Positions 8,528 to 15,716 of a stretch of DNA of 36,963 nt are shown here, piece after piece. Source of the DNA: Dehalococcoidia bacterium. GTDB lineage: Bacteria; Chloroflexota; Dehalococcoidia; UBA2979. The stretch is taken from positions 1-36,963 of the forward strand of contig JADLFF010000080.1 of assembly GCA_020845735.1 (NCBI GenBank), written 5' to 3'. Both the position numbers and the translations under genes were made by a program. The notes beneath the pieces are model-generated. The model did no database searches and was not told the DNA's origin. It was given only the letters and a program-made list of their open reading frames with translations. Positions within the stretch are counted from its first letter, which is position 1. Each line of letters begins with the position of its first letter.

Positions 8528-9154
8528 TCACCCGGCGGTCGACAGGAGGTCGAAGTACCCCCCGAGGATGCGCGCGGTCGCACCCCAGATCCGGTGCTCC
8601 CCATAGAAGAACTCCCGGTCCGGCACCATCTCCCCGTCCCGCTCGGTCACGCCCCACTGCACCGCACCCTCATCGAGGAGCGCCGCGACCGGCACCGCCA
8701 GCAGCTCGGCCACCTCGCGGTTCGCGAGGGCAAACGGGTACGGCGTCTCCGAGGTGATCACGCCAACGAACGGGGTGATCAGGTAGTTGCTGCTGCGCGT
8801 CGCGATCTGATCGAGGCCGCCCAGCACCTCGATGTGCGACGGGTGCACGCCGATCTCCTCATGCGTCTCGCGCAGCGCCGCGTCCCGCTCAGACGCATCC
8901 TCGAGGTCGATCGCACCACCCGGCAGGCTGATCTCACCCTTGTGAAACCGCACCCGATTCGTCCGCACCTGGAACAGGATCTCCGCCCCACTCCCCAGCG
9001 GGTGGAGCAGCAACATGACCGCCGCGCGTCGCCTCGGCAGGTCGTCATCCAGCAATCGAGGTGTGTACGCAGCCAGTGCTCGCCTGGCCCGCCCCACGTG
9101 CTCATCGAGGAGGTGCGCCCGTGCCTGGTCCACGCCCAGAGCGTACACCCGCAC
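8528..9154 (-). CDS. Nudix hydrolase, CoA pyrophosphatase type
   Basis: A 208-residue Nudix protein of the NudL/NUDT7 group, which hydrolyses CoA to 3',5'-ADP and phosphopantetheine. The group-specific signature is present as ILFQVRTNRVRFHKGEISLP followed by GGAIDLED. The Nudix helix is ALRETHEEIGV. The GTG start at 9152-9154 is the first plausible one after the divergent-free gap to the HDOD-GGDEF gene 20 bp away. It leads a minus-strand run with the phosphatase and methyltransferase. Assignment to CoA rather than to other nucleotides follows from the signature and is not tested. Confidence 0.87.
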   Translation of the reverse strand: MRVYALGVDQARAHLLDEHVGRARRALAAYTPRLLDDDLPRRRAAVMLLLHPLGSGAEILFQVRTNRVRFHKGEISLPGGAIDLEDASERDAALRETHEEIGVHPSHIEVLGGLDQIATRSSNYLITPFVGVITSETPYPFALANREVAELLAVPVAALLDEGAVQWGVTERDGEMVPDREFFYGEHRIWGATARILGGYFDLLSTAG

Positions 9155-9174
9155 CGCAGCCGTCGACGCCAGCG

Positions 9175-10641
9175 CTAGGCGGCGTGCGCCACCTGGTTGC
9201 GGCCGCCCCGCTTCGCCTCATACAGCGCCTCGTCGGCCGCCGCGATCAGCGGCTCAGGGCCTTCGTGCTTCAACGGGTCGTACTCGGCCACCCCGAAGCT
9301 GGCGGTGATCGTGAGGCGCTTCCCCTCGTCGTCACGGACATCCAGCTTCTCGACGCCCTGGCGCAGCCGCTCACCGACGAACATCGCCGCGCGCACACCC
9401 GATCCGGGAAGCAACACCGAGAACTCGTCACCCCCGTAGCGCGCCACCAGGTCACGAGGCCGCACGCCACGCCTCAGCACGCCCGCCAGCGCCCGGAGCA
9501 GCTCGTCACCGCGCCCGTGCCCGTGCGTGTCGTTGATCGTCTTGAACCGGTCGAGGTCGATCATCAGCACGCTGAGGGGCGATCCCGTCGAACGCGCAAT
9601 CTCGAGCTCCCGCATCAGGCGTCCGCTCAGCGCCCGACGGTTCGCGACGCCCGTCAACGGGTCGGTCGCCACCTCGTCCGCCAGCGTCTCGGCCTCCTTG
9701 CGCCAGCGCACCTGCTCCTCGACGGCGTGCAGGCTCAACTCCGCGAGGGCCACGTGCGCCCGCTGCAACAGCTCCGCCGGGTTCGGTCCGCCCCAGTCCG
9801 GCAGCTCGAACAGGTCGCGCGTCTCGCCCGCGTCGCGCTGCACATCGAGGAACAGGTTCGCCGCCTCGGGCTCACTCAGCCCGTACCACGACGCGGCATT
9901 CGCGAGGTAGTCGCGGTACGCCTCCCCGGGATTCAGCTCGCCCGACGCCTCCACCAGCAGCCGGCCAAACCCGACGCAGCGCGCCAGCTCCCGCGCATCC
10001 GCCGGGCACTCGTCCACGTTGAGGTAGTACGTCACCGCCGCCACCAGGTTCGGCGGCAACGTCCAGGCCTGCGTCAGCTGCGCGGCAACCTCCGCGTGGT
10101 CGGTGTCCCACCGCTTCCGTTCGAGCTCGGTCAGCAGCTTGTGATCACCTCGCGAGGCGGCCACGACGCCCGCGTACTCCTTCGGGATGGTCCCCTGGAT
10201 CGCCAGGATCCCGACGCCGTGCAACAGCCCACCGATGAACGCCTCCTCCGGGTCCGCGGTCCGCAGCTTCGTCGCCACCAGCCGAGCACCCACGCCAGTC
10301 AGGAGGTTACGTCGCCAGAACGCGGTGTAGTCGAAGTGCGGCCCCTCGGCCCCCCGCATGGTCTGCACCAGCGTGAACCCGAGGGCGAGCATGCGCACGG
10401 TCGACAGCCCGAGGACCATCACCGCCCGAGGAATCGTCGCGACGTTGTTCGCCAGCCCGTAGTAGCTCGAGTTCGCCGCCCGCAGCACCCGCGAGGTCAG
10501 CGCCGGGTCCGTGCTGATCACCTTCGCAAAGTCGTCGATCTCCACCTCGGGGTCCTGTGCCAGTTGGACCAGCCGCATCGCCGCCACCGGCAGGGTCGGG
10601 AGATTGGGAGAAGCCAGCACACGTTCGAGGAGTTCGGACAA
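9175..10641 (-). CDS. HDOD-GGDEF signalling protein, probable diguanylate cyclase
   Basis: 488 residues starting at TTG 10639-10641, with GGAGA 7 nt upstream. An HDOD domain spans about residues 8-210 (LPTLPVAAMRLVQLAQDPE, then RVLRAANSSYYGL). A helical linker follows, then a GGDEF domain from about 325. The catalytic motif GGDEF is intact at 403-407, and RPRD at 394-397, five residues upstream, is a consensus inhibitory I-site for c-di-GMP. It should therefore make c-di-GMP from GTP under product feedback, with the HDOD part as sensor or output. No transmembrane segment is seen, so it is cytoplasmic. A PilZ protein at 14645-15388 may be a receptor. Confidence 0.92.
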   Translation of the reverse strand: MSELLERVLASPNLPTLPVAAMRLVQLAQDPEVEIDDFAKVISTDPALTSRVLRAANSSYYGLANNVATIPRAVMVLGLSTVRMLALGFTLVQTMRGAEGPHFDYTAFWRRNLLTGVGARLVATKLRTADPEEAFIGGLLHGVGILAIQGTIPKEYAGVVAASRGDHKLLTELERKRWDTDHAEVAAQLTQAWTLPPNLVAAVTYYLNVDECPADARELARCVGFGRLLVEASGELNPGEAYRDYLANAASWYGLSEPEAANLFLDVQRDAGETRDLFELPDWGGPNPAELLQRAHVALAELSLHAVEEQVRWRKEAETLADEVATDPLTGVANRRALSGRLMRELEIARSTGSPLSVLMIDLDRFKTINDTHGHGRGDELLRALAGVLRRGVRPRDLVARYGGDEFSVLLPGSGVRAAMFVGERLRQGVEKLDVRDDEGKRLTITASFGVAEYDPLKHEGPEPLIAAADEALYEAKRGGRNQVAHAA

Positions 10642-10880
10642 GGGTCGTCTCCGGCCAGGTCGACGCCTGCGTCGCCACAGGTGGAGTGTCGGCAGCCGCC
10701 GCCATTCATGCAGCCCACCTGACGCGAATCTGACAGCCCAGCACATGCGTAGTGGTACGCTCGAGGCCGACCACCCCTCGAGGCCGCCGCACGCACTTCC
10801 GAGGCAAGCGACCGGAGTCCTCGCACACCCCAGCCCGAGGCCACACGGGGGCCGCCCCACTCTCGCGAGGCGGCCCGCTG

Positions 10881-11267
10881 TCAAATGCCCCGTCGAGCGA
10901 GCCGAGCGATCATCACGCTGCCAAGCGCGATCACGGCCGAGACGACGAGCGAAAGGCCGAGCGCCATCGCGATCCCGTATCCGTATGTCGCCATGACGCT
11001 GTCGCCCCACTCCACTCGTGACGACGCCAGCACCATTGTGCCCGTCGCGGCGATCACCGCCGACGCCCGACTCCATCCGCTGAAAACGACCCGCATGATG
11101 AGCCAGACCAGCAGGACCGCCGGAGACACCGCCAGCAGGAACGGTACCGACTCAAGTCCTGAGTCACTCGACGCGATCAGTGATCCGGTCCCGAAGACGC
11201 CAAGGAGTAGCGTCGGTGCAATCGCGAGCAGTAGGAGCTTCGACCAATCCTTCGACGCCATGCGCAT
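10881..11267 (-). CDS. Unrecognised small membrane protein, four predicted TM helices
   Basis: 128 residues from ATG 11265-11267, with AGGGG 5 nt upstream; a GTG two codons earlier is too close to that site. Hydrophobic stretches are LLLLAIAPTLLLGVF, LLAVSPAVLLVWLIM, ASAVIAATGTMVLA and IAMALGLSLVVSAVIALGSV, and the C-terminus is basic (RLARRG). No family is recognised. It is the last of three minus-strand genes of small envelope proteins with less biased composition than the surrounding housekeeping genes. Confidence 0.6.
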   Translation of the reverse strand: MRMASKDWSKLLLLAIAPTLLLGVFGTGSLIASSDSGLESVPFLLAVSPAVLLVWLIMRVVFSGWSRASAVIAATGTMVLASSRVEWGDSVMATYGYGIAMALGLSLVVSAVIALGSVMIARLARRGI

Positions 11268-11318
11268 GCTCACCCCTGCGCCCTCGCCTCGGACCTGGCA
11301 TAGCGAGGAGCCGTGGGC

Positions 11319-11639
11319 TCATCGCCAGCACCGGGAACTAGTGGTCCCCGAAGAGCCCGTCGCCGTACAGGTGCTGAAGTCCAGACACGAGGATGAACCC
11401 CCTCCGAGGAGCAGTGCCACCCCGGCCGATGGCACAACCCGAAACAGGAGCGCGCCGAGCAGCACGAGCCCGAACCCCGCTGCCGGAAAGCCGAGGGCAA
11501 CGATCACACGCCCAGCAGTGGGACGGCCCTGCGGAAGTGGCGGATACACCGCTTCCGAGGCCCACAGGGCCACGGCCGCCATCAATGACGCCGCCAGCAG
11601 CCCGACCACCACGGCTCGCCACGACAGGCTCAAGCGCAA
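11319..11639 (-). CDS. Small membrane protein, probable frameshift near the 3' end
   Basis: Starts at TTG 11637-11639 behind GGGGAGG. It has three hydrophobic segments (AVVVGLLAASLMAAVALWA, VIVALGFPAAGFGLVLLGAL, and one ending ALLLGG). As read, the frame then runs through a Ser/Thr/Cys-rich tail to a stop at 11319. The other frame, entered by adding one G to the G5 run at 11398-11402 (minus strand), gives the more natural ending GGGFILVSGLQHLYGDGLF and a stop at 11338, for 100 residues. A sequencing error or a recent indel in the homopolymer is likely. No family is recognised. Confidence 0.45.
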   Translation of the reverse strand: MRLSLSWRAVVVGLLAASLMAAVALWASEAVYPPLPQGRPTAGRVIVALGFPAAGFGLVLLGALLFRVVPSAGVALLLGGGSSSCLDFSTCTATGSSGTTSSRCWR

Positions 11640-11703
11640 TGGTCGCCTCCCCACCCGGCGCGGCAGCCCCTCGAGGTCCGCACGCACCAGCCCGCCCCGG
11701 ACA

Positions 11704-12384
11704 TCAGCGCGCGGGGACAACCTGCGTCGGCTCGGGTGTCGCGAGGCGCGGCGCGGGCGGCACCACAATTTCTGCCGCGGGCATCGTCAGCGGACGCGCC
11801 ACGCCCACCTCAAGTGACGTGACGCGAGATTCGACGACTACCGTCCCGTCCCTGGACTCCGTGTACCCCGTCGGGATCCCCGTCTCACGGTCAAACGTGT
11901 AGCGACGAATGAGCTCGACAGTGGGCCTCGTGGAGCAGTCGCTCGCACCGGAGTCAACTGCGCATGGGATCGAGTCCCTTCGTTCTGCCGCGAGGCCATC
12001 TGCCTGACGAACGAAGTCGGGATGCAGACCCTCCACCCGACGGAGCCACCTCACGGGAATCATCGAACCTCCGTCCGTCGGGAGATCCGTCCGACTTCCA
12101 ATGACTGGATTGAAGAGGTGCAGCATGTCATCACTGAGGTGTTGAGCAGAGGCGAGCTGAGTCATCGCTTCGTCACGGAACCACTGCGCCTGCCACCGAT
12201 TCGCCGACTGGTACGAGATCACGCCGAAACTCGTGTTCCCATCACTGGTGCTGGTGAACGTCATGACGAACGGGGGAAACTCGTCCGCGACCAGCTCGGC
12301 CCCTCCTCCGTTCAGGCGGAGCATCGCGGCGCCGATCGCCACGACGCCCACGATCGCCCCCACGAAGATCACCCGCTTCTGCAC
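11704..12384 (-). CDS. Unrecognised membrane-anchored or secreted protein
   Basis: 226 residues from GTG 12382-12384, with GGAG 8 nt upstream. The N-terminus MQKRVIFVGAIVGVVAIGAA is a signal peptide or signal anchor. The rest is extracytoplasmic, with a pair of cysteines in IPCAVDSGASDCS that could form a disulphide, and a Pro-rich C-terminus. The segment TFTSTSDGNTSFGVISYQSA and the later RYTFDRETGIPTGYTESRDG read like a beta-rich lipoprotein-like fold (compare LolA-type or DUF outer-layer proteins), but no family can be named. Confidence 0.6.
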   Translation of the reverse strand: MQKRVIFVGAIVGVVAIGAAMLRLNGGGAELVADEFPPFVMTFTSTSDGNTSFGVISYQSANRWQAQWFRDEAMTQLASAQHLSDDMLHLFNPVIGSRTDLPTDGGSMIPVRWLRRVEGLHPDFVRQADGLAAERRDSIPCAVDSGASDCSTRPTVELIRRYTFDRETGIPTGYTESRDGTVVVESRVTSLEVGVARPLTMPAAEIVVPPAPRLATPEPTQVVPAR

Positions 12385-12696
12385 GCCACGCACTCCTGCG
12401 ACCACACTACCCCGCAGCTCCTCCCCCCTCGCGGCCCTCGAGGGGAGGCTGCCTGCTCCGGCGTCGCGCACACCGCCACACCAGTTGTCGTCACGATCGC
12501 CCACGGCCCCCTGAGGCCCAACGTCACGCCTCGAGGGCGCCCCGCAGCGCCACTCCCCACTCGGCGCTCCCGACTCCACCCCCCACCATGCGAGGGATGA
12601 CGCCCACCCCTCGACGCCCCACCCGATTCCCCGCCTCCCGCCCCCACCGAGGCCAGCGGCCCCTGCCCGCGGACCACGTCGGCCACGCAACCAGCT

Positions 12697-12754
12697 CAAT
12701 CAAGTCAATCAAGTCGCGAATCTGGCGCCACGCCCTCAATCAAGAACAATCAAG
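12697..12754 (+). repeat. Four CAATCAAG octamers in two phased pairs
   Basis: Perfect copies lie at 12697-12704, 12706-12713, 12737-12744 and 12747-12754. Within each pair the spacing is 9-10 bp (about one helical turn), and the pairs are 40 bp apart (about four turns). They are AT-rich islands in GC-rich DNA. On the minus strand each reads CTTGATTG and contains TTGATT, which resembles a -35 hexamer. The arrangement suggests cooperative binding of a regulator to one DNA face, upstream of proS or of the divergent gene. Confidence 0.7.
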
Positions 12755-12814
12755 CCCCGGCCCCCGAGCCACCGCCCACAAACGCACCGTCTCGATGCAC
12801 CACGCGCTCCCGAG

Positions 12815-12820
12815 TAGACT
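12815..12820 (+). promoter_or_regulatory. -10 element (TAGACT) of proS, leaderless
   Basis: TAGACT ends 7 nt before the ATG at 12828, so transcription should start at or next to the A of the start codon. No Shine-Dalgarno sequence is present, which fits a leaderless mRNA. The -35 region is weak. Confidence 0.5.
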
Positions 12821-12827
12821 CGCCCCC

Positions 12828-14648
12828 ATGCGCATGACACGTCTCTTCGGCCACACCCGACGCGAACGCACCGACGCCGACACGGAGAACCTCGACCTCC
12901 TCCTCCGCGCCGGCTTCATCGACCAGCTCGCCGCCGGGTCCTACACCTACATGCCCCTCGGCTACCGCACCAAGCGCAAAGTCGAGGCCATCGTCCGCCA
13001 GGAGATGGACCGCGCCGGCGCCCAGGAAGTCTTCATGCCCGCCATCCAGCCCAGCGAGCTCTGGGAGCAGAGCGGCCGCTACGACGTCTTCGGCGCCACC
13101 CTCTTCCGCGTCACCGACCGCCGCGAACGCGCCCTCGTCCTCGCTCCCACCCACGAGGAGGTCATCACCCGACTCTTCCGCGACCACGCCCAGTCCTACC
13201 GCGACCTCCCCGCCACCCTCTACCAGATCCAGACCAAGTTCCGAGATGAAGCGCGCCCCCGTGGCGGCCTCATCCGCGTCCGGGAATTCACGATGAAGGA
13301 CGCCTACTCCTTCGACATGGACGAGGCCGGCCTCGACGCCTCCTACACCGCCATGTTCGAGGCGTACCGCCGCATCTTCGCCCGCTGCGGCGTCCCCACC
13401 GTCCCCGTCGAAGCCGACTCCGGCGCCATCGGCGGCAAAGGCTCGCAGGAGTTCATCTTCATCGCCGACATCGGCGAGGACACCATCCTCATCTGCAACC
13501 AGTGCGGCTACGCCGCCAACACCGAAAAGGCCGAGTTCGTCCGCCCCGCCACCGACCGTCCGGCGGGCACCTCGCCGTCATCCGTTCGTGGTGAGCCTGG
13601 CGAACCACCCCGTGGTGCACAGCCTGCCGAAACGCCCGCTCCCGAGCCCCCCCTCCCCACCGAAGAGATCGCCACCCCCGGCACCTCCACCATCGAGGCA
13701 CTCGCGCAGCTCCTCGGCATCCCCGCCTCGCGCACCGCCAAGGCCGTGCTCCTCGCCGCCACCAACCCGCACCACCCCACCGACCCACCCGAGGCCGTCT
13801 TCGCCGTCATCCGCGGCGACCTCGACGTCAACGAGATCAAGCTCTCCAACGCCCTCGGCGGACGCGAGCTCGCTCCCCTCACCGAGGCGCGCATCCGCGA
13901 CCTCGGCGCCGTCCCCGGCTACGCCTCCCCCATCGGCCTCGAACGCCGCTTCCGAGTCGTCGCCGACACCTCGATCATGGACGCCCCCAACCTCGTCGCC
14001 GGCGCCAACCGCGAGGGCTACCACCTCCGCAACGTCAACGTCGGCCGCGACTGGGAACCCGAGATCGTCACCGACATCGCCCTCGGCAGGCACGGCCACA
14101 CCTGCGCCCGCTGCGGCACCGGCACCCTCGAGGAGCGCCGCGGCATCGAGATGGGCCACGTCTTCCGCCTCGGCACCATCTACACCCAGGCCTTCGAGGT
14201 GAACGTCCTCGCCGAGGACGGCGCACGCCGCACCCCGATCATGGGCTGCTACGGCATCGGCGTGGACCGCATCGTCGCCGCCGCCGTCGAGGCCAACCAC
14301 GACGACAGCGGCATCCGCTGGCCCGCCGCCATCGCCCCCTACGAGGTGCACCTCGTCGCCCTCGGCGCCAGCCGCGACCCCGCCGTGGCCACCGACGCCG
14401 ACGCCCTCTACGAAGAGCTGCGCGCCGCCGGCATCGAGGTCCTCTACGACGACCGCGACGAGTCCGCCGGAGTGAAGTTCAACGACGCCGACCTCATCGG
14501 CCTGCCGTTCCGCCTCACCGTCTCCAGCCGGAACCTCAAGGACGGGCTCGTCGAGGTGCAGCCGCGCGGCAGCGACGCCGCCAGGCTCGCCCGCTCCGAG
14601 GTCACCGCCCACCTCGTCGAGCAGCTCACCGCGGCACGGACCGGCTAG
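12828..14648 (+). CDS. proS: Prolyl-tRNA synthetase, bacterial type with editing domain
   Basis: 606 residues. Charges tRNA(Pro) with proline; it is a class II synthetase. Motif 1 lies in the RKVEAIVRQEMDRAGAQEV region, motif 2 is in YQIQTKFRDEARPRGGLIRVREF, and the TPTHEE-like loop reads APTHEEV. The YbaK/INS editing domain runs from about 285 to 400 (LLGIPASRTAKAVLLAA, then AVIRGDLDVNEIKL, then VPGYASPIGL), and a C-terminal anticodon-binding domain begins near 505. Odd features: a low-complexity stretch at about 245-280, just before the editing domain, contains an in-frame palindromic repeat. A second ATG at 12834 is an alternative start. The stop shares a CTAG with the convergent PilZ gene. 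Confidence 0.96.
   Translation: MRMTRLFGHTRRERTDADTENLDLLLRAGFIDQLAAGSYTYMPLGYRTKRKVEAIVRQEMDRAGAQEVFMPAIQPSELWEQSGRYDVFGATLFRVTDRRERALVLAPTHEEVITRLFRDHAQSYRDLPATLYQIQTKFRDEARPRGGLIRVREFTMKDAYSFDMDEAGLDASYTAMFEAYRRIFARCGVPTVPVEADSGAIGGKGSQEFIFIADIGEDTILICNQCGYAANTEKAEFVRPATDRPAGTSPSSVRGEPGEPPRGAQPAETPAPEPPLPTEEIATPGTSTIEALAQLLGIPASRTAKAVLLAATNPHHPTDPPEAVFAVIRGDLDVNEIKLSNALGGRELAPLTEARIRDLGAVPGYASPIGLERRFRVVADTSIMDAPNLVAGANREGYHLRNVNVGRDWEPEIVTDIALGRHGHTCARCGTGTLEERRGIEMGHVFRLGTIYTQAFEVNVLAEDGARRTPIMGCYGIGVDRIVAAAVEANHDDSGIRWPAAIAPYEVHLVALGASRDPAVATDADALYEELRAAGIEVLYDDRDESAGVKFNDADLIGLPFRLTVSSRNLKDGLVEVQPRGSDAARLARSEVTAHLVEQLTAARTG
13583..13634 (+). repeat. Palindromic intergenic-type repeat inserted in frame in proS
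   Basis: The first half contains GTTCG-N12-CGAAC as well as a GTGGT/ACCAC arm pair around GAGCCTGGCGA. The second half (13611-13634) is a degenerate copy of the same unit (GTGGTG, CAGCCTG, CCGAA). The unit looks like the GTTCGTGGTGAGC-TTGTCGAACCAC family of dispersed repeats that I know from many GC-rich bacterial genomes. Here it encodes SVRGEPGEPPRGAQPAET between the catalytic core and editing domain, and the reading frame stays open. Confidence 0.6.
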
Positions 14649-15388
14649 GCCACCTTGCGGCGCGCCACAGACCGATCGACGAACCGCTGGATCTGGTCGC
14701 GGCTGTCCTCCGGCATCTCCACCAGCTGGACGTGGACCCGGAGGGCGGTCGTGCGCGCCTCCTCCTCCACGCCCACCACCATCCCCTGCACGTGAACCGG
14801 CCGCTCTGCCGGGTGGAGCACGAACGTCAGCCGCACGATCGCGCCCTCCCCGACGTAGCGCAGCGAACGGAGCTGCAGGCCAGCCACGCTCACATCGGTC
14901 ACCGTCGCCTGGATCGGCGACTCACCGCCTCGAGGATCGAGCCACACTCCCGAGCGCAACGGCACCCCGACGGGGACGCGGACCGCCGCCCGACGCTCGG
15001 GCCGCCGCGCCTCCAGCGGCGGCGTCACGAGGAGGAGCGACCGCGCCGGGTCAATCGCAGTCACATTCGAGTCGAACGCATGCAACCGCTGCCGCGCCCG
15101 CACCACGAGGATCAGCGGCTCCCGATCGACGGCGCGGACCGGAGCTCGCCCGCCGTTGCGCAGTGCGAGGGCCACGGTCGCCGGGGTGACGGCGATCACC
15201 GCCGAGTTGAAGGCGGGCCCCCTCGAGGCGCCCGCGTACGCCACCTGGACCGGCGTCCCCGCACGCACGATCTCGGCGGCATGCTGCTCGGCCGCACTCA
15301 CCTCATCGCCCGACGCACCCGCCCCGTCGTCAGGTGGCTCGGGCGGACCGCCGGTCGGAATGCCGATGATGGGCTCGTCCATGGCCAT
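14645..15388 (-). CDS. PilZ domain protein, YcgR-like c-di-GMP receptor
   Basis: 247 residues. The ATG at 15386-15388 has AAAGGA 7 nt upstream and is preferred over an in-frame GTG at 15412. After an acidic, Pro/Gly-rich N-terminus comes a YcgR-type N-terminal beta domain (about 45-125). The PilZ domain follows, with the c-di-GMP-binding RRAAVR (132-137) and DVSVAGLQL (165-173) motifs both intact. YcgR-type proteins control motility or surface behaviour in response to c-di-GMP. The HDOD-GGDEF protein 4 kb away could supply the ligand. No flagellar or pilus gene is in the window, so the output is unknown. Confidence 0.88.
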   Translation of the reverse strand: MAMDEPIIGIPTGGPPEPPDDGAGASGDEVSAAEQHAAEIVRAGTPVQVAYAGASRGPAFNSAVIAVTPATVALALRNGGRAPVRAVDREPLILVVRARQRLHAFDSNVTAIDPARSLLLVTPPLEARRPERRAAVRVPVGVPLRSGVWLDPRGGESPIQATVTDVSVAGLQLRSLRYVGEGAIVRLTFVLHPAERPVHVQGMVVGVEEEARTTALRVHVQLVEMPEDSRDQIQRFVDRSVARRKVA

Positions 15389-15549
15389 CGGAGCGTCCTT
15401 TCCCGATGCCACACGCAGTCAGATCTTCGTCAGATAACCGCAAGGCCCACAGATCCGCACGCGGCCGCCCGAGGGGTACCGCCGCATGCGCCTCGCGAAT
15501 CACGCGCGCCGGCCCCGACAGACGCCCGGCCTCGAATCTGCAATCGTGC

Positions 15550-15555
15550 TACACT
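15550..15555 (+). promoter_or_regulatory. Extended -10 promoter of the nusA operon
   Basis: TACACT is preceded by TGC, giving the extended -10 TGnTACACT (15547-15555). No clear -35 is needed for this class. Transcription would start near 15561, about 25 nt before the leader terminator. Confidence 0.5.
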
Positions 15556-15585
15556 CCAAGGGCACTCGGCTCCGTACCCACGGAA

Positions 15586-15610
15586 CGTGCGCGTCGAGCG
15601 CACGTTTTTT
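15586..15610 (+). terminator. Intrinsic terminator/attenuator in the nusA leader
   Basis: A perfect 7-bp stem CGTGCGC/GCGCACG with loop GTCGA is followed directly by TTTTTT. It sits about 25 nt downstream of a probable start site and 107 nt upstream of the proposed nusA start. A small hairpin (TCCGT/ACGGA, 15571-15584) abuts it on the 5' side. As a terminator inside the leader of nusA itself, it is a natural site for NusA-dependent autoregulation; that role is inferred. Confidence 0.8.
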
Positions 15611-15716
15611 CTTGCCCGCCGCCAGCGCGGCGGCCCCACCCATCGACGGCGGGCGCGCGCCCTCGATGCCCACCCAGGCCTCGCGCAGGACACACCGCAA
15701 TTCGAAGGATACGAAT

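Larger units (their letters stand above)
12385..12827. other. 443-bp intergenic region between a secreted-protein gene and proS
   Basis: No convincing gene is seen. It holds two copies of CCTCGAGG (12436, 12529), a C-rich stretch without ORF support, a cluster of four CAATCAAG octamers, and a TAGACT -10 element immediately before proS. Because the flanking genes are divergent, it must carry both promoters. Confidence 0.7.

Noticed and set aside
12697..12754. CRISPR array or replication iterons
   Set aside because: Units are only 8 bp, spacing is irregular between pairs, and no cas, rep or dnaA gene is near.
12385..12827. T-box riboswitch upstream of proS
   Set aside because: No specifier stem, T-box sequence or terminator seen, and the -10 lies 7 nt before the ATG, leaving no leader.
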